Part shown: piece by piece, positions 48,222 through 57,124 of the stretch | How the letters are laid out: each line of letters opens with the position of its first letter | How positions within the stretch are numbered: the stretch's first letter is position 1 | Source of the DNA: Bin87 sp963692995 | GTDB lineage: Bacteria; Chloroflexota; Dehalococcoidia; Lucifugimonadales; UBA3495 | Assembly: GCA_963692995.1 (NCBI GenBank) | Contig: OY843611.1 | Span: 3,229,861 to 3,293,860, forward strand | Direction: 5' to 3' | Length of the DNA stretch: 64,000 nucleotides | Position numbers and translations under genes: made by a program | Notes under the pieces: generated by a model | Databases searched by the model: none | Told to the model about the DNA's origin: nothing | What the model saw: the letters and a program-made list of their open reading frames with translations, nothing else

Positions 48222-49577
48222 TCAAATGCCCAGCCGCTCTCGGTAGTCGGGATCCCACTCGGCCAGCTGCCGCCGTTCCAGCAGTTCCTGCGGGTCCAGC
48301 GCGGGCGACGGCTCGCCGGTGGTGGGGATGGTGGCGATGACGGTTTCCTCGGCCCATTGCGACACCTGCTCCGGCGGCTTGCCCAGCAGCGCTTCCAGCA
48401 GATCCACGTTGTCCTGGCCGAACCTGGGCGCTGGCCCGCGCGCCGCCAGCGGCGTCCTCGACAGCTTGTAGGGACGCCCCATGATGATGCGCGTGTCCCC
48501 CATCCCCCGTTCCGGCGGATATTCCACCCGTTCCAGGAAGTTGCGGCTGCGGTAGTGCGGATCGAAATGCACTTCCTTCCCGTTCAGCACCGGCCCCGAT
48601 GCGATGCCCTGGCCCTGTAGCGCGTGCATCAGGTCGTACTTGTCATGCTGCCGCGTCCACTGTGCGATGGCCGCGTCGATCTCGTCGTGTTCCTGCTGCC
48701 GTCCGGCCAGCGCGCCGAATCGCGCGTCCGATGCCAGGTCGTCCCGCTCCATCAGCCGGCACAGGGCCCGCCATTGCGCGCTGTCGGCCACCGACAGCGT
48801 GATCCATGCGTCGTCGCCCGACGCGGGATAGGCTCCCTGGGGAGCGCGGTAGGGATGGCGGTTGCCGATCCGCTCGCCCTCCCGTCCGTTGGCAATGGCG
48901 TCCATCAGGTACTCCGACAGAAACATCACTCCGGCCTGGTACATTCCGATGTCCACCCACTGTCCCCGGCCCGTGCGGTTGCGGTAGCGCAGGGCCGCGC
49001 CGATGGCGAACACCGCGCTCCAGGTGGAGAGGAAGTCAACAAAGGAGCGCCCCGCCTTGGACGGCTCGTCGCCGGGATAGCCGGTAATCCAGCAGTGGCC
49101 GTGGGTGCCTTCCTGCGTGGTGGCTTGGGCGGGATAGGACGAGTAGGGCCCGTCGCCGTGGCCGTAGCCCGTGTTGGACACCATGATGATGTCGGGGCGC
49201 AGCTGGCGCAGGTTCGGATAGTCCAGCCCCCAGCGGCGCATGACCCGCGGCGTGAAGTTCTCCATCACGATATCGCTGACCTGCACCAGCTCGCGGAAGA
49301 TCTCCCGTCCCTCCTCCCGGGCCATGTCCAGCGCCATCGAGCGCTTGCCCCGGTTCAAAAGCTGGTACGTCGAGGGACGGTTCCACCAGTCTTCCCCCGG
49401 CTCGTTGTCGGGAAAGGTGCCGTACAGCCCGCCGCCACGGGTGATGTCCGGCCGGCCGGGCCCCTCGATCTTGATTACCTCCGCGCCCAGATCCGCCAGC
49501 TGCCCGCCGGTGTAGGGCAGCGCGAAAACATAAGTCGAGTCCAGAACCCGTATCCCGTCCAGGGGCAATGCAGCCAT
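48222..49577 (-). CDS. Family III CoA-transferase (CaiB/BaiF type)
   Basis: The 451-residue protein has the opening LDGIRVLDSTYVFALPYTGG and LADLGAEVIKIEGPGRPD, the substrate-side NRGKRSMALDMAREEGREI, MENFTPRVMRRWGLDYPNLR with its family Asp/Glu, and QWVDIGMYQAGVMFLSEY. The usual catalytic Asp occurs in the RGQWVDIGMYQ region. Such enzymes move CoA between carboxylic acids, for example oxalate/formate, carnitine or benzylsuccinate. The long insert near residue 70 is seen in many Chloroflexota copies. A second family III gene lies at 50.5-51.6 kb. Confidence 0.92.
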   Translation of the reverse strand: MAALPLDGIRVLDSTYVFALPYTGGQLADLGAEVIKIEGPGRPDITRGGGLYGTFPDNEPGEDWWNRPSTYQLLNRGKRSMALDMAREEGREIFRELVQVSDIVMENFTPRVMRRWGLDYPNLRQLRPDIIMVSNTGYGHGDGPYSSYPAQATTQEGTHGHCWITGYPGDEPSKAGRSFVDFLSTWSAVFAIGAALRYRNRTGRGQWVDIGMYQAGVMFLSEYLMDAIANGREGERIGNRHPYRAPQGAYPASGDDAWITLSVADSAQWRALCRLMERDDLASDARFGALAGRQQEHDEIDAAIAQWTRQHDKYDLMHALQGQGIASGPVLNGKEVHFDPHYRSRNFLERVEYPPERGMGDTRIIMGRPYKLSRTPLAARGPAPRFGQDNVDLLEALLGKPPEQVSQWAEETVIATIPTTGEPSPALDPQELLERRQLAEWDPDYRERLGI

Positions 49578-49613
49578 AGTTCAGTATCTCCGCGGTGTTG
49601 CCGGTTTTATCCG

Positions 49614-50426
49614 TCAGGACTGCTGCCGACGCAACTGCGCCTCCAATTGCCGGACGCGTTCTTGCGCTTCGGCCAGATCCGCCTCCGCCGACTGACGCTC
49701 CGTCTCCGCCGACTGACGCGCCGCCTCTGCCGACTGACGCGCCGTCTCAGTCGCGGCCAGCGCCGCCTCAGACACGGCCAGCGCCGTTTCCACCAGCGAC
49801 ATATCGCACAGGTAGCGCGCCGTCTTGCGGTCGTAAAATCGCAAGTTCGTGCGATCATCAACATCCCAGTCCCACGCCGGATGCCAACATAAGGACAGGT
49901 CTAGCGTCGGGCTGTATCCCCAAACCATTCCGTCCGCTTCCGCGACCAGCGGCATTTCCAGGTACATCCCATCTTCCAAACGCTCGCCGGCCAGCGGATA
50001 GCCGTAAAAGTCGCCGCCCGACGGGTCAACCCGCCAGTATTCGGTGATGCCCAGGCGGGCGTACAGGTCACGCTTGAACCCGGTATCCCGCTCGTGGGTG
50101 GACTCTGAAGCCACTTCCATCACGAAATCCGGGGGTTTGCCAACTTCCCAAATGATGTAGCCGTTGCGACGCTCGATGGCTGCTACGTCCACTCCGTGGG
50201 CGACCAGCAGGTCCGGTTCAACGCGCCGGTTCAGGTCGTAAGGATCGTAGTTCAGCACGAAAGGCGGGTGCGCCAACGTGTTCGGCTGGCCGGAGAAATG
50301 ACGGGCGACGAAGTATCCCATCTTGGCGATGGTGGGGGTTTGACTCATTTCCCACTCCGCGTCGGGGCACCGGTAATCATCGGGTAGCGCGATGAGGACA
50401 CCCGGAGTCTGTGGCTTGGCGATCAT
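49614..50426 (-). CDS. Uma2-family endonuclease-fold protein with C-terminal coiled coil
   Basis: ATG 50426 follows GGAGG. The 270-residue protein has the DUF820/Uma2 PD-(D/E)XK-like core: RVEPDLLVAHG and GKPPDFVMEVASESTHERD, then KRDLYARLGITEYWRVDP. The last 70 residues are an Ala/Glu/Arg repeat coiled coil (AALAATETARQSAEAARQSA and so on). Uma2 genes are abundant in Chloroflexota and cyanobacteria and are often linked to mobile DNA, but their action is unknown. Two shorter relatives lie at 55.9-57.1 kb. Confidence 0.9.
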   Translation of the reverse strand: MIAKPQTPGVLIALPDDYRCPDAEWEMSQTPTIAKMGYFVARHFSGQPNTLAHPPFVLNYDPYDLNRRVEPDLLVAHGVDVAAIERRNGYIIWEVGKPPDFVMEVASESTHERDTGFKRDLYARLGITEYWRVDPSGGDFYGYPLAGERLEDGMYLEMPLVAEADGMVWGYSPTLDLSLCWHPAWDWDVDDRTNLRFYDRKTARYLCDMSLVETALAVSEAALAATETARQSAEAARQSAETERQSAEADLAEAQERVRQLEAQLRRQQS

Positions 50427-50451
50427 CTCAAACCTCCACTATCAGCATAGC

Positions 50452-51642
50452 CTAGATCACGTCCAGCTGCCGCATCACCGACAGCGTGGCCCGGTCGTAG
50501 CCCAACCCGCCAACATACACCTCGTCGTTGTGCTGTCCCAGGGTGGGCGCGGACCTCCGCATCCGGTAGGGCGACGCCGACATCCGCAGCAGCTCCGCCG
50601 GCACCTTGATCCGCCCGATGACCGGGTGCTCCGTTTCCCGGTAGAACTCGCGGGATTCCAGTTGCGGGCATTCGGCCAGCTCCGTCGGCGTCTGCACCAG
50701 CCCGAAGAGCATCCGCTTCTCCGCCGCTTTGGGAAACAGCTCCCACTTCTCCCGATCCTTGATGGCGTCCAGCACTACTTGATCCATGGCCGGCCCGTTG
50801 CGCACCCGCTGGGCCCGGTCGGCGAAGCGTTCCTCCAAAAGCTCGGGAGCCTGGAAGAAGTCGGCGATGTCCTCCCACGTCGCGCCGCCGCCGGCTTGGA
50901 CAATGATCCACCCGTCCTTGCACGGCATCGGGTTCTCCCACATGGTCCCGGCGGCCCGTCGGATCTGCACCCCGCCGATGAAGGGGTAGATCGTTTGTGT
51001 GGCCATCATCGTGGACGCCACGCACTCGGTGATTGATACATCCACGTGCTGCCCCACGCCCTGCCGGTCCTGGGCGAACAGCGCCATGGCCGTCGCTCCG
51101 GCCCCAAACAGCCCGCCCTGGTACTGCGCCTGGAACCCGCCGTGCTTCAACGGCGGCCGGCCCTGCACCCCGGATATGCCCATGACCAGGCCCATGGCGT
51201 AGGACACAATCTCCTCGCCGGCGTACTGGCGGTAAGGCCCGGTCTGTCCGAAGGGCGTGATGGAAGTCATCACCAGTCCGGGATGCGCCGCCGACAGCCC
51301 CGCGTACCCGATGCCCAGGTCGTCCAGCTGTCCGGGCCGGTAGCTCTCGATCACCAGGTCCACGTGGGGTACCAGTTCCCGCAGCAGGTTGCGCCCCGAC
51401 GCGGTTGCCAGGTTGAGGGTTATGCCTTTCTTGTTCAGGTTCAGGATGAGGAAGAACAGGCTTTTCTCCGGGTGCGGGTCGTCATGGTAGAACGGCCCGG
51501 CCCGCCGCATGGCCGACCCGCCCGGCGGCTCCACCTTCAGCACGTCGGCGCCGTAGTCGGCCAGCAGCCGAGCGCAGAAAGACCCGGCGATGTCCTCGCT
51601 CAGGTCCAGCACCTTCAGTCCGTCAAAAACTTCATTAAGCAT
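50452..51642 (-). CDS. Family III CoA-transferase
   Basis: ATG 51642 (MLNEVFDGLKVLDLSEDIAG) is chosen by homology; the frame is open further upstream. The 396-residue protein has FCARLLADYGADVLKVEPPG, KKGITLNLATASGRNLLREL, DLVIESYRPGQLDDLGIGYA and QHVDVSITECVASTMM, with the catalytic-type Asp in VDVSITE. It differs clearly from the copy at 48.2-49.6 kb, so the two are not a recent duplication. The pair could be a heteromeric enzyme but they lie on separate units with a Uma2 gene between. Confidence 0.92.
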   Translation of the reverse strand: MLNEVFDGLKVLDLSEDIAGSFCARLLADYGADVLKVEPPGGSAMRRAGPFYHDDPHPEKSLFFLILNLNKKGITLNLATASGRNLLRELVPHVDLVIESYRPGQLDDLGIGYAGLSAAHPGLVMTSITPFGQTGPYRQYAGEEIVSYAMGLVMGISGVQGRPPLKHGGFQAQYQGGLFGAGATAMALFAQDRQGVGQHVDVSITECVASTMMATQTIYPFIGGVQIRRAAGTMWENPMPCKDGWIIVQAGGGATWEDIADFFQAPELLEERFADRAQRVRNGPAMDQVVLDAIKDREKWELFPKAAEKRMLFGLVQTPTELAECPQLESREFYRETEHPVIGRIKVPAELLRMSASPYRMRRSAPTLGQHNDEVYVGGLGYDRATLSVMRQLDVI

Positions 51643-51748
51643 GGCCGCGATTTTATCCCAACTCAGCAGCGACGGCAATTTGACTACGGCCCCGCTCCCC
51701 CGGTCAGTAGCCCGGCTTCCTCCGCCATTAGCCCGGCTCCCAACCGTC

Positions 51749-51768
51749 ATTCCCGCGAAAGCGGGAAT
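51749..51768. repeat. ATTCCCGC palindrome copy
   Basis: A perfect 20-bp palindrome in the gap between the divergent CoA-transferase and aldolase genes. Confidence 0.9.
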
Positions 51769-51865
51769 CCGGAGAGGCGGCGAAATCGGCGAACCCCATC
51801 TCTGCTATCATTATTCGCACTTCCCGCCTTATGCGTACTTCCCACCTTCAAGGAGCCACTCTCCA

Positions 51866-52651
51866 ATGCAGGAAAACAAAGTCAGGCGCGCCCTGCGCGA
51901 AAATCGTCTCGCCCTGGGCGCCTACGTTACCCTGGCCGATCCCCAGGTGGTGGAGATTATCGGCCTGGCCGGCTTCGACGCCGCCTTCATCGATATGGAG
52001 CACACCACCTTCGACCTGGGCCTGGTCTCCCAGATGATCGTCGCCGCCGACCTGGCCGGCGTCGCCTCCATGATCCGCATTCCCGGCAACGACGAGAACT
52101 TGATCCTGCGCCTCCTCGACGCCGGCGCACAGGGCATCATCATCCCCCATATCGACGGGCTGGAAGGGGCCAAGCAGGCCGTGGCCGCCGTGCGCTACGC
52201 GCCTCTGGGACATCGGGGCGGCGCCGGCGGCACCCGGGCGGCCCGCTTCGGCACCGTCAGCTGGGACGAACACACCCGCAGCTCCAACGAGAACATCATC
52301 CTGTCAGTGATGACCGAGGACGAGCGGGGCATCAGCCAAATCGGCCAGATCGCCGCCTTGCCCGGCATCGACCTGGTATCCATCGGCCCCACCGACTTCT
52401 CCGAGTACATGGGGATCCGCGATCCCGGCAGTCCCGTTATCCGCGCCCGGCTGGAGGAACTGGCCGCCGAGGTCAAAGTCGCTGGCGGCGCCAAACTGTC
52501 CATGCCCATGAACCATCCGGCCTTCCCCCTGTCGGCCTCCGAATTGCAGGCCATGGGCGTCGGATACACCCACGTCGCGCCGCCTCCGACGGCCCTGCTC
52601 CTGCGCTCCCTCCAGCAGCGCCTGACCGACATTCGCGCCGAGCTGGGTTAG
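51866..52651 (+). CDS. HpcH/HpaI-family class II aldolase
   Basis: ATG 51866 follows AAGGAG. The 261-residue TIM barrel has LGAYVTLADPQVVEIIGLAG, FDAAFIDMEHTTFDLGLV (Glu and His of the family), GAQGIIIPHIDGLEGAKQAV, and VMTEDERGISQIGQIAALPG with VSIGPTDFSEYMG. These match 4-hydroxy-2-oxoheptanedioate or 2-keto-3-deoxy-rhamnonate aldolase types, which cut a hydroxy-keto acid to pyruvate and an aldehyde using a divalent metal. Together with the oxygenase genes it may belong to aromatic breakdown, but substrate is inferred only from family. Confidence 0.93.
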   Translation: MQENKVRRALRENRLALGAYVTLADPQVVEIIGLAGFDAAFIDMEHTTFDLGLVSQMIVAADLAGVASMIRIPGNDENLILRLLDAGAQGIIIPHIDGLEGAKQAVAAVRYAPLGHRGGAGGTRAARFGTVSWDEHTRSSNENIILSVMTEDERGISQIGQIAALPGIDLVSIGPTDFSEYMGIRDPGSPVIRARLEELAAEVKVAGGAKLSMPMNHPAFPLSASELQAMGVGYTHVAPPPTALLLRSLQQRLTDIRAELG

Positions 52652-52657
52652 ACCCCG

Positions 52658-53470
52658 GTGTTTGCGCCGTCGTTGCGGTGCAGGGGCAACCCGCGCGGTT
52701 GCGCGGGAAGCGCGCCGGCGATTCTGCGATGGCTGATGGTGGCGTACCTTCTCCTCATCGCCCTCGCCTGTGGCGGCGAGCCCCTTCCCTCCAGCGGGCC
52801 GGCAACTCCTGTCGTTGTCGCACCGACGCCTGCCGCGCCGACGCCTGCCGACGCGACACGCGCTATCCCGACTGCATCGCCAACGTCAGCGACCGCTCCG
52901 ATGCCCACTCGCGCTCCGCTGGCTACAGTCGCTGCCACCGCCACGTCCGAGCCGACGCCGCCGTCCGAGCCGACGCCGACATCCGAGCCGACGCCGAAGT
53001 CCGAGCCGACGCCGACATCCGAGCCAACGCCGAAGTCCGAGCCGACGCCGCCGTCCGAGCCAACGCCCAACGTCCCCCTGGTTCACATCGGCAGCGCCGT
53101 GTATGTCGTTGATCTGGCGCTAACCCCCGAAGAGCGGGCGCAGGGGTTATCGGGTCGTCCGTCTCTGGACGCCGACCGGGGCATGCTCTTCGTCTTCGAG
53201 AGAGACGCCCCCCTTCGGTTCTGGATGCCGGATATGCACTTCCCCCTGGATATGGTGTGGATAAGGTCGGACTGCATCGTGGCCGGCGTTACCGCCGATG
53301 TGCCCAACCCGCCCCTGGACACGCCGCGCGACCAACTGGATCGTTATCCGGCCAGCGAACCCGTGCGGTTTGTCCTGGAGATCAACGCCGGCCAGGCGGA
53401 AACCTATGAAATTATCCCCGGCGGCGCCGTGGAATTCGCCGGCCAAATCGCCGGCCAATGGGGCTGCTGA
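52658..53470 (+). CDS. DUF192 lipoprotein with Ser-Glu-Pro-Thr-Pro repeat linker
   Basis: A GTG at 52658 opens the frame; ATG 52736 could also be used. A hydrophobic stretch with a lipobox (VAYLLLIALACGG) suggests a lipid-anchored secreted protein. A Thr/Pro-rich linker with seven SEPTPx units separates it from a C-terminal DUF192 domain: TPEERAQGLSGRPSLDADRG, MLFVFERDAPLRFWMPDMH and PLDMVWIRSDCIVAGVT, with the usual beta-barrel order. DUF192 proteins are small and of unknown role. The six-residue repeats act as a spacer from the membrane. Confidence 0.85.
   Translation: MFAPSLRCRGNPRGCAGSAPAILRWLMVAYLLLIALACGGEPLPSSGPATPVVVAPTPAAPTPADATRAIPTASPTSATAPMPTRAPLATVAATATSEPTPPSEPTPTSEPTPKSEPTPTSEPTPKSEPTPPSEPTPNVPLVHIGSAVYVVDLALTPEERAQGLSGRPSLDADRGMLFVFERDAPLRFWMPDMHFPLDMVWIRSDCIVAGVTADVPNPPLDTPRDQLDRYPASEPVRFVLEINAGQAETYEIIPGGAVEFAGQIAGQWGC
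52946..53071. repeat. Seven 18-bp tandem repeats coding SEPTP(P/T/K/N)
   Basis: The unit TCCGAGCCGACGCC plus one variable codon repeats seven times in frame inside the DUF192 lipoprotein. Confidence 0.95.
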
Positions 53471-53503
53471 CCACCCACGCACACCACGAAAGGAACCCGA
53501 CCA

Positions 53504-54484
53504 ATGCAAATCCTGGTATCCGGCTCCCTGGCCATCGACCGCATAATGACCTTCAACGGACGCTTCGGCGACCACATCGTTCCCGAGCGCGTCCACCAGA
53601 TCAACCTCAGTTTCACCGTGGACGGTTTCAACGCATACTTCGGCGGAACGGCCGGCAACATCGCCTACTCGCTGGCCCTGCTGGGGCAGCAGCCGCGCCT
53701 CATCGCCGCCATCGGTTCCGACTACCGGGACTACTTCACCTGGCTGGGCGACAACGGCATTGCCACCGAGGACATCCGCATTGTCAACGAGGAAGCCACC
53801 GCCTCCGCCTTCATCGTGACCGACCAGTCCGACAACCAAATTACCGGCTTCAATCCGGGGGCGATGCGGCAGCCGGCCGGCTTCGACTTCAGCCGGCTGA
53901 ACCCGGCCGACGCCATCAACATCGTCGGCCCCGGCAACCTGACCGACATGGCCAACTTCACCGCCGACGCGGTCCGGTCCGGCATTTACACTATCTTTGA
54001 CCCCGGCCAGTCGCTGCCGGCGTGGGACGCCGAAGGTCTTACCGACTGCATCGCCCAAGCCCACCTGCTGGTCGCCAACGACTACGAGATGGCTCTGATC
54101 GGCGAGAAAGTCGGTCGGGACGCGGCGGGGCTGCTGGAGTTGGCCGGCGTTCTGGTCACCACCCTGGGCGAGCAGGGCGTCCGTGTCGCCACCGCCGAAG
54201 GGCAGGTACACGTGCCGCCGGTGCTCACCGAGAACGTGGTTGACCCCACCGGCGCCGGCGATGCCTTCCGCGGCGGCCTCATCCTGGGCTTGACCCATCC
54301 GATAACCGCCGCCCACGCCAATCAGGGCGGCGCCTTCAGCTCCGTAACGCTCGCCCAGATGGAGCGCGCCGCCCAAATCGGCTCCGCCTGCGCGCACTTC
54401 GCCATTCAGCAGCCGGGAACGCAGGAATACCGCTACACCCGGGAGGAGCTGGACGCCGTTCTGGAACGGGCCTACGGAAGCTGA
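53504..54484 (+). CDS. PfkB-family carbohydrate/nucleoside kinase
   Basis: The 326-residue protein begins ILVSGSLAIDRIMTFNGRF. It has FGGTAGNIAYSLALLG as the substrate-side glycine motif and ENVVDPTGAGDAFRGGLILG as the PfkB signature, with its catalytic Asp. Overall it resembles bacterial adenosine kinase-like PfkB enzymes (MTFNGRFGDHIVPERVHQIN). The phosphoryl acceptor could be adenosine, ribose or another sugar. AAAGGAA lies upstream of ATG 53504. Confidence 0.92.
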   Translation: MQILVSGSLAIDRIMTFNGRFGDHIVPERVHQINLSFTVDGFNAYFGGTAGNIAYSLALLGQQPRLIAAIGSDYRDYFTWLGDNGIATEDIRIVNEEATASAFIVTDQSDNQITGFNPGAMRQPAGFDFSRLNPADAINIVGPGNLTDMANFTADAVRSGIYTIFDPGQSLPAWDAEGLTDCIAQAHLLVANDYEMALIGEKVGRDAAGLLELAGVLVTTLGEQGVRVATAEGQVHVPPVLTENVVDPTGAGDAFRGGLILGLTHPITAAHANQGGAFSSVTLAQMERAAQIGSACAHFAIQQPGTQEYRYTREELDAVLERAYGS

Positions 54485-54495
54485 TTGGGCTCGTG

Positions 54496-54646
54496 TCCCC
54501 GGGGCGGCTCCGTCATCCCCGGGGCGGCTCCGTCATCCCCGGGGCGGCTCCGTCATTCCCGCGCCACCTCCGTCATTCCCGCGAAAGCGGGAATCCAAAA
54601 TCTCCTGCTGTTGCAGAACGATTTAGTTGTGGAAACGCCTCCGCAG
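54496..54646. repeat. 20-bp tandem repeat and palindrome block
   Basis: Three copies of TCCCCGGGGCGGCTCCGTCA (54496, 54516, 54536) and a variant (54556) run into a full ATTCCCGCGAAAGCGGGAAT and then a decayed composite-element core (GTTGCAGAACGATTTAGTTG, GGAAACGCC). Confidence 0.92.
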
Positions 54647-54695
54647 CCCGATATAATGCCGGCGTCCTGATCTTCAACCCCACGGAGTCCCCGCC

Positions 54696-55880
54696 ATGCC
54701 CATTTCCCAATACGTCAGCCGTTCGATGGAAGAGGGCGGCTGGATCCGCCGCATGTTCGAGGTGGGCATCGCCCTCAAGTCCCAGTACGGTGAGGACAAC
54801 GTTTTCGACCTCTCCCTAGGCAACCCCATCATGGAGCCGCCGGAGGAGTTTCACGCCGAGCTGCGGCGCATTGCCCAATCGCCCACGCCGGGGATGCACC
54901 GCTATATGCCCAACGCCGGCTACCCCGAAACCCGCCAGGTCGTGGCCGACGCCCTCTCCGCTGAGACCGGCTTGTCCTTTAGCGTGGGCGACATCCTCAT
55001 GACTTGCGGCGCGGCCGGCGCGGCCAACGTAACCCTGCGCACGATACTCAACGCCGGCGACGAGGTGATCATCTTCGCCCCCTTCTTCGGCGAATACGTC
55101 TATTACATTCAGAACCACCAGGGCACGCCGGTGATCGTTCCCACCGACGCCGAGTTCGGTCTGGACCTGGACGCCGTCGCGGCCGCCATTACCCCGCGCA
55201 CCCGCGCCGTCATGATCAACGCGCCCAACAACCCGTCGGGCGTAGTCTATCCCGTCGCGGACATCGCCGCCCTGGCCGACCTGCTCACCCTGGCCCAGGC
55301 GCGGCACGGCTCCGAAATCTTCATCATCAGCGACGAACCCTATCGCCGCATCATTTACGACGGGCTGGTCTATCCCCAGGTGTTTCCCCATTACGAGCGC
55401 ACCATCGTCGTCAACTCCCACGCCAAGGACCTGGGTCTCCCCGGCGAGCGCATCGGCCACATCGCCATTCACCCCGACTATTCCGGCAAGGCCGAGCTGT
55501 TCGACGGCATGGTGTTCTGCAACCGGGTGCTGGGCTTCGTCAACGCGCCGGCTCTGATGCAGCGCGTCGTCCGCGCCGTTCAGCAGGCCACCGTGGATGT
55601 GGGCGAGTACCAGCGCAAGCGCGATTTCCTCTACAACAACCTCACCGACATGGGCTACTCGGTGGTCAAGCCTCAAGGCGCCTTCTACCTGTTCCCCCGC
55701 TCGCCCCTGCCCGATGACGAAGCCTTTGTCGCCGCCTTGCAGGAATACAACGTGCTGGTCGTGCCGGGCAAAGGGTTCGGAACCCCCGGCCATTTCCGCA
55801 TCTCCTACTGCCTGGAGGACAAAGTGCTGGAAGGCGCGATGGACGGCTTCGCCCGCGCCGCCGAGCAGTACCTCCGCTAA
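54696..55880 (+). CDS. PLP-dependent class I/II aminotransferase
   Basis: The 394-residue protein has FDLSLGNPIMEPPEEFHAEL, the phosphate-binding GAAGAANVTLRTIL, PNNPSGVVYP, the Asp in FIISDEPYRRIIYDG and the Schiff-base Lys in VVNSHAKDLGLPGERIGH. The Arg for the substrate carboxylate is in HFRISYCLED. It is a fold-type I enzyme like aspartate aminotransferase or LL-DAP relatives, found in many sponge or marine Chloroflexota. The amino donor is unassigned. It is preceded by the repeat block and convergent with the Uma2 gene, overlapping its stop by four bases. Confidence 0.93.
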   Translation: MPISQYVSRSMEEGGWIRRMFEVGIALKSQYGEDNVFDLSLGNPIMEPPEEFHAELRRIAQSPTPGMHRYMPNAGYPETRQVVADALSAETGLSFSVGDILMTCGAAGAANVTLRTILNAGDEVIIFAPFFGEYVYYIQNHQGTPVIVPTDAEFGLDLDAVAAAITPRTRAVMINAPNNPSGVVYPVADIAALADLLTLAQARHGSEIFIISDEPYRRIIYDGLVYPQVFPHYERTIVVNSHAKDLGLPGERIGHIAIHPDYSGKAELFDGMVFCNRVLGFVNAPALMQRVVRAVQQATVDVGEYQRKRDFLYNNLTDMGYSVVKPQGAFYLFPRSPLPDDEAFVAALQEYNVLVVPGKGFGTPGHFRISYCLEDKVLEGAMDGFARAAEQYLR

Positions 55881-56476
55881 CCGTCGGGCAAAGCAGCGCC
55901 CCGAAGCCGGGCGAAAACCGGCGCCAAGTCGATGGCGACGCCGCGCATCGCCTCGGATGTCAGAACGTCGTCGGCGCCGTACACCTGCGCCAGCGTCATG
56001 GACTGCCCGTCGCCAACGTACTTGGCAACCGTTTCGGCGGGGAGATCAACCATCCAGGCTTCGCGGACGTCGTTGCGCCCGTACACGGGCAGCTTGATGC
56101 TGAAGTCGCGCCGGCGGGTGGATTCGGACAGGACTTCCACCACCACGTCGGGCGCGCCGGTTACGCCGCGACTGGCGATGATATGTCGCCGCTCGTTGGA
56201 CACGAACATCAAATCGGGCTGAAAGGTGTTGTGCTCATTGATAGCTACATCATACGGTGAAATGCGGATTTCAAAAGCGCCGGGCGCGCCAATTTGCGGC
56301 CTGGCCGCAAAGTAAAGTTCGCCAATAAACACCTGGTGCGCGTCGTTGGCCCCAGCCATCTTGACAATCTCTCCCTCAATCAACTGATAGCGCACGCCGC
56401 GATGCGACGGCGGCGTCAGCCGCAGGTAGTCGGCCCCGGTCAGCTTGGCCTTCGGTTTCGCGCTGGGTTGGGTCAT
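55877..56476 (-). CDS. Uma2-family protein, copy A
   Basis: ATG 56476 follows GGGGGAACACT. The 199-residue protein has the Uma2 core: YQLIEGEIVKMAGANDAHQV, NTFQPDLMFVSNERRHIIAS, APDVVVEVLSESTRRRD and KLPVYGRNDVREAWMVDL. The pattern of acidic residue, E-x-L/S and K fits a PD-(D/E)XK-like site. It is a tandem duplicate of the next gene (near-identical over most of the length), differing mainly around residues 55-75. Role unknown. Confidence 0.92.
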   Translation of the reverse strand: MTQPSAKPKAKLTGADYLRLTPPSHRGVRYQLIEGEIVKMAGANDAHQVFIGELYFAARPQIGAPGAFEIRISPYDVAINEHNTFQPDLMFVSNERRHIIASRGVTGAPDVVVEVLSESTRRRDFSIKLPVYGRNDVREAWMVDLPAETVAKYVGDGQSMTLAQVYGADDVLTSEAMRGVAIDLAPVFARLRGAALPDG

Positions 56477-56506
56477 AGTGTTCCCCCGGGGATGCAAACG
56501 CTTTGC

Positions 56507-57094
56507 CTACCCGGTGCTCCTCAACCGGGCGAATATGGGCGCCAGGTCGATGGCGACGCCGGGCATCGCGGCGGATGTCAGAACGTCGTCGGCGCCGTAC
56601 ACCTGCGCCAGCGTCAGGGACTGCCCGTCGCCAACGTACTTGGCAACCGTTTCGGCGGGGAGATCAACCATCCAGGCTTCGCGGACGCCGTTGCGCCCGT
56701 ACACGGGCAGCTTGGTGTTGAAGTCGCGCCGGCGGGTGGATTCGGACAGGACTTCCACCACCACGTCGGGCGCGCCGGTTACGCCGCGACTGGCGATGAT
56801 AGGTCGCCGCTCGTTGGACACAAACAGCAAATCGGGCTGAAAGGTGTTGTGCTCGTCAAGGTACACGTCGAACGGCGAAAGGCGAGTTTCCCCAATGCCC
56901 AGAGCGTCCGCTTGCCGGGTTAGTTGCATATAGAAGCGTCCCGTGAACACCTGGTGCGCGTCGTTGGCCCCGGCCATCTTGACAAGTTCCCCCTCAATTA
57001 ACTGATAACGCACGCCGCGATGCGACGGCGGCGTCAGCCTCAGGTAGTCGGCCCCGGTCAGCTTGGCCTTCGGTTTCGTTTTGGGTTGGGTCAT
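56507..57094 (-). CDS. Uma2-family protein, copy B
   Basis: The 195-residue paralogue starts MTQPKTKPKAKLTGADYLRL. Relative to copy A it differs in the stretch after HQVF (TGRFYMQLTRQADALGIGET instead of IGELYFAARPQIG) and at the C-terminus, while the catalytic half is nearly unchanged. This patchwork suggests duplication followed by local divergence of the variable face, perhaps the specificity region. The two genes are 30 bp apart and on one strand. Confidence 0.92.
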   Translation of the reverse strand: MTQPKTKPKAKLTGADYLRLTPPSHRGVRYQLIEGELVKMAGANDAHQVFTGRFYMQLTRQADALGIGETRLSPFDVYLDEHNTFQPDLLFVSNERRPIIASRGVTGAPDVVVEVLSESTRRRDFNTKLPVYGRNGVREAWMVDLPAETVAKYVGDGQSLTLAQVYGADDVLTSAAMPGVAIDLAPIFARLRSTG

Positions 57095-57124
57095 GTGATG
57101 CGCCTCCAGGTCCCGCCATTTGCC

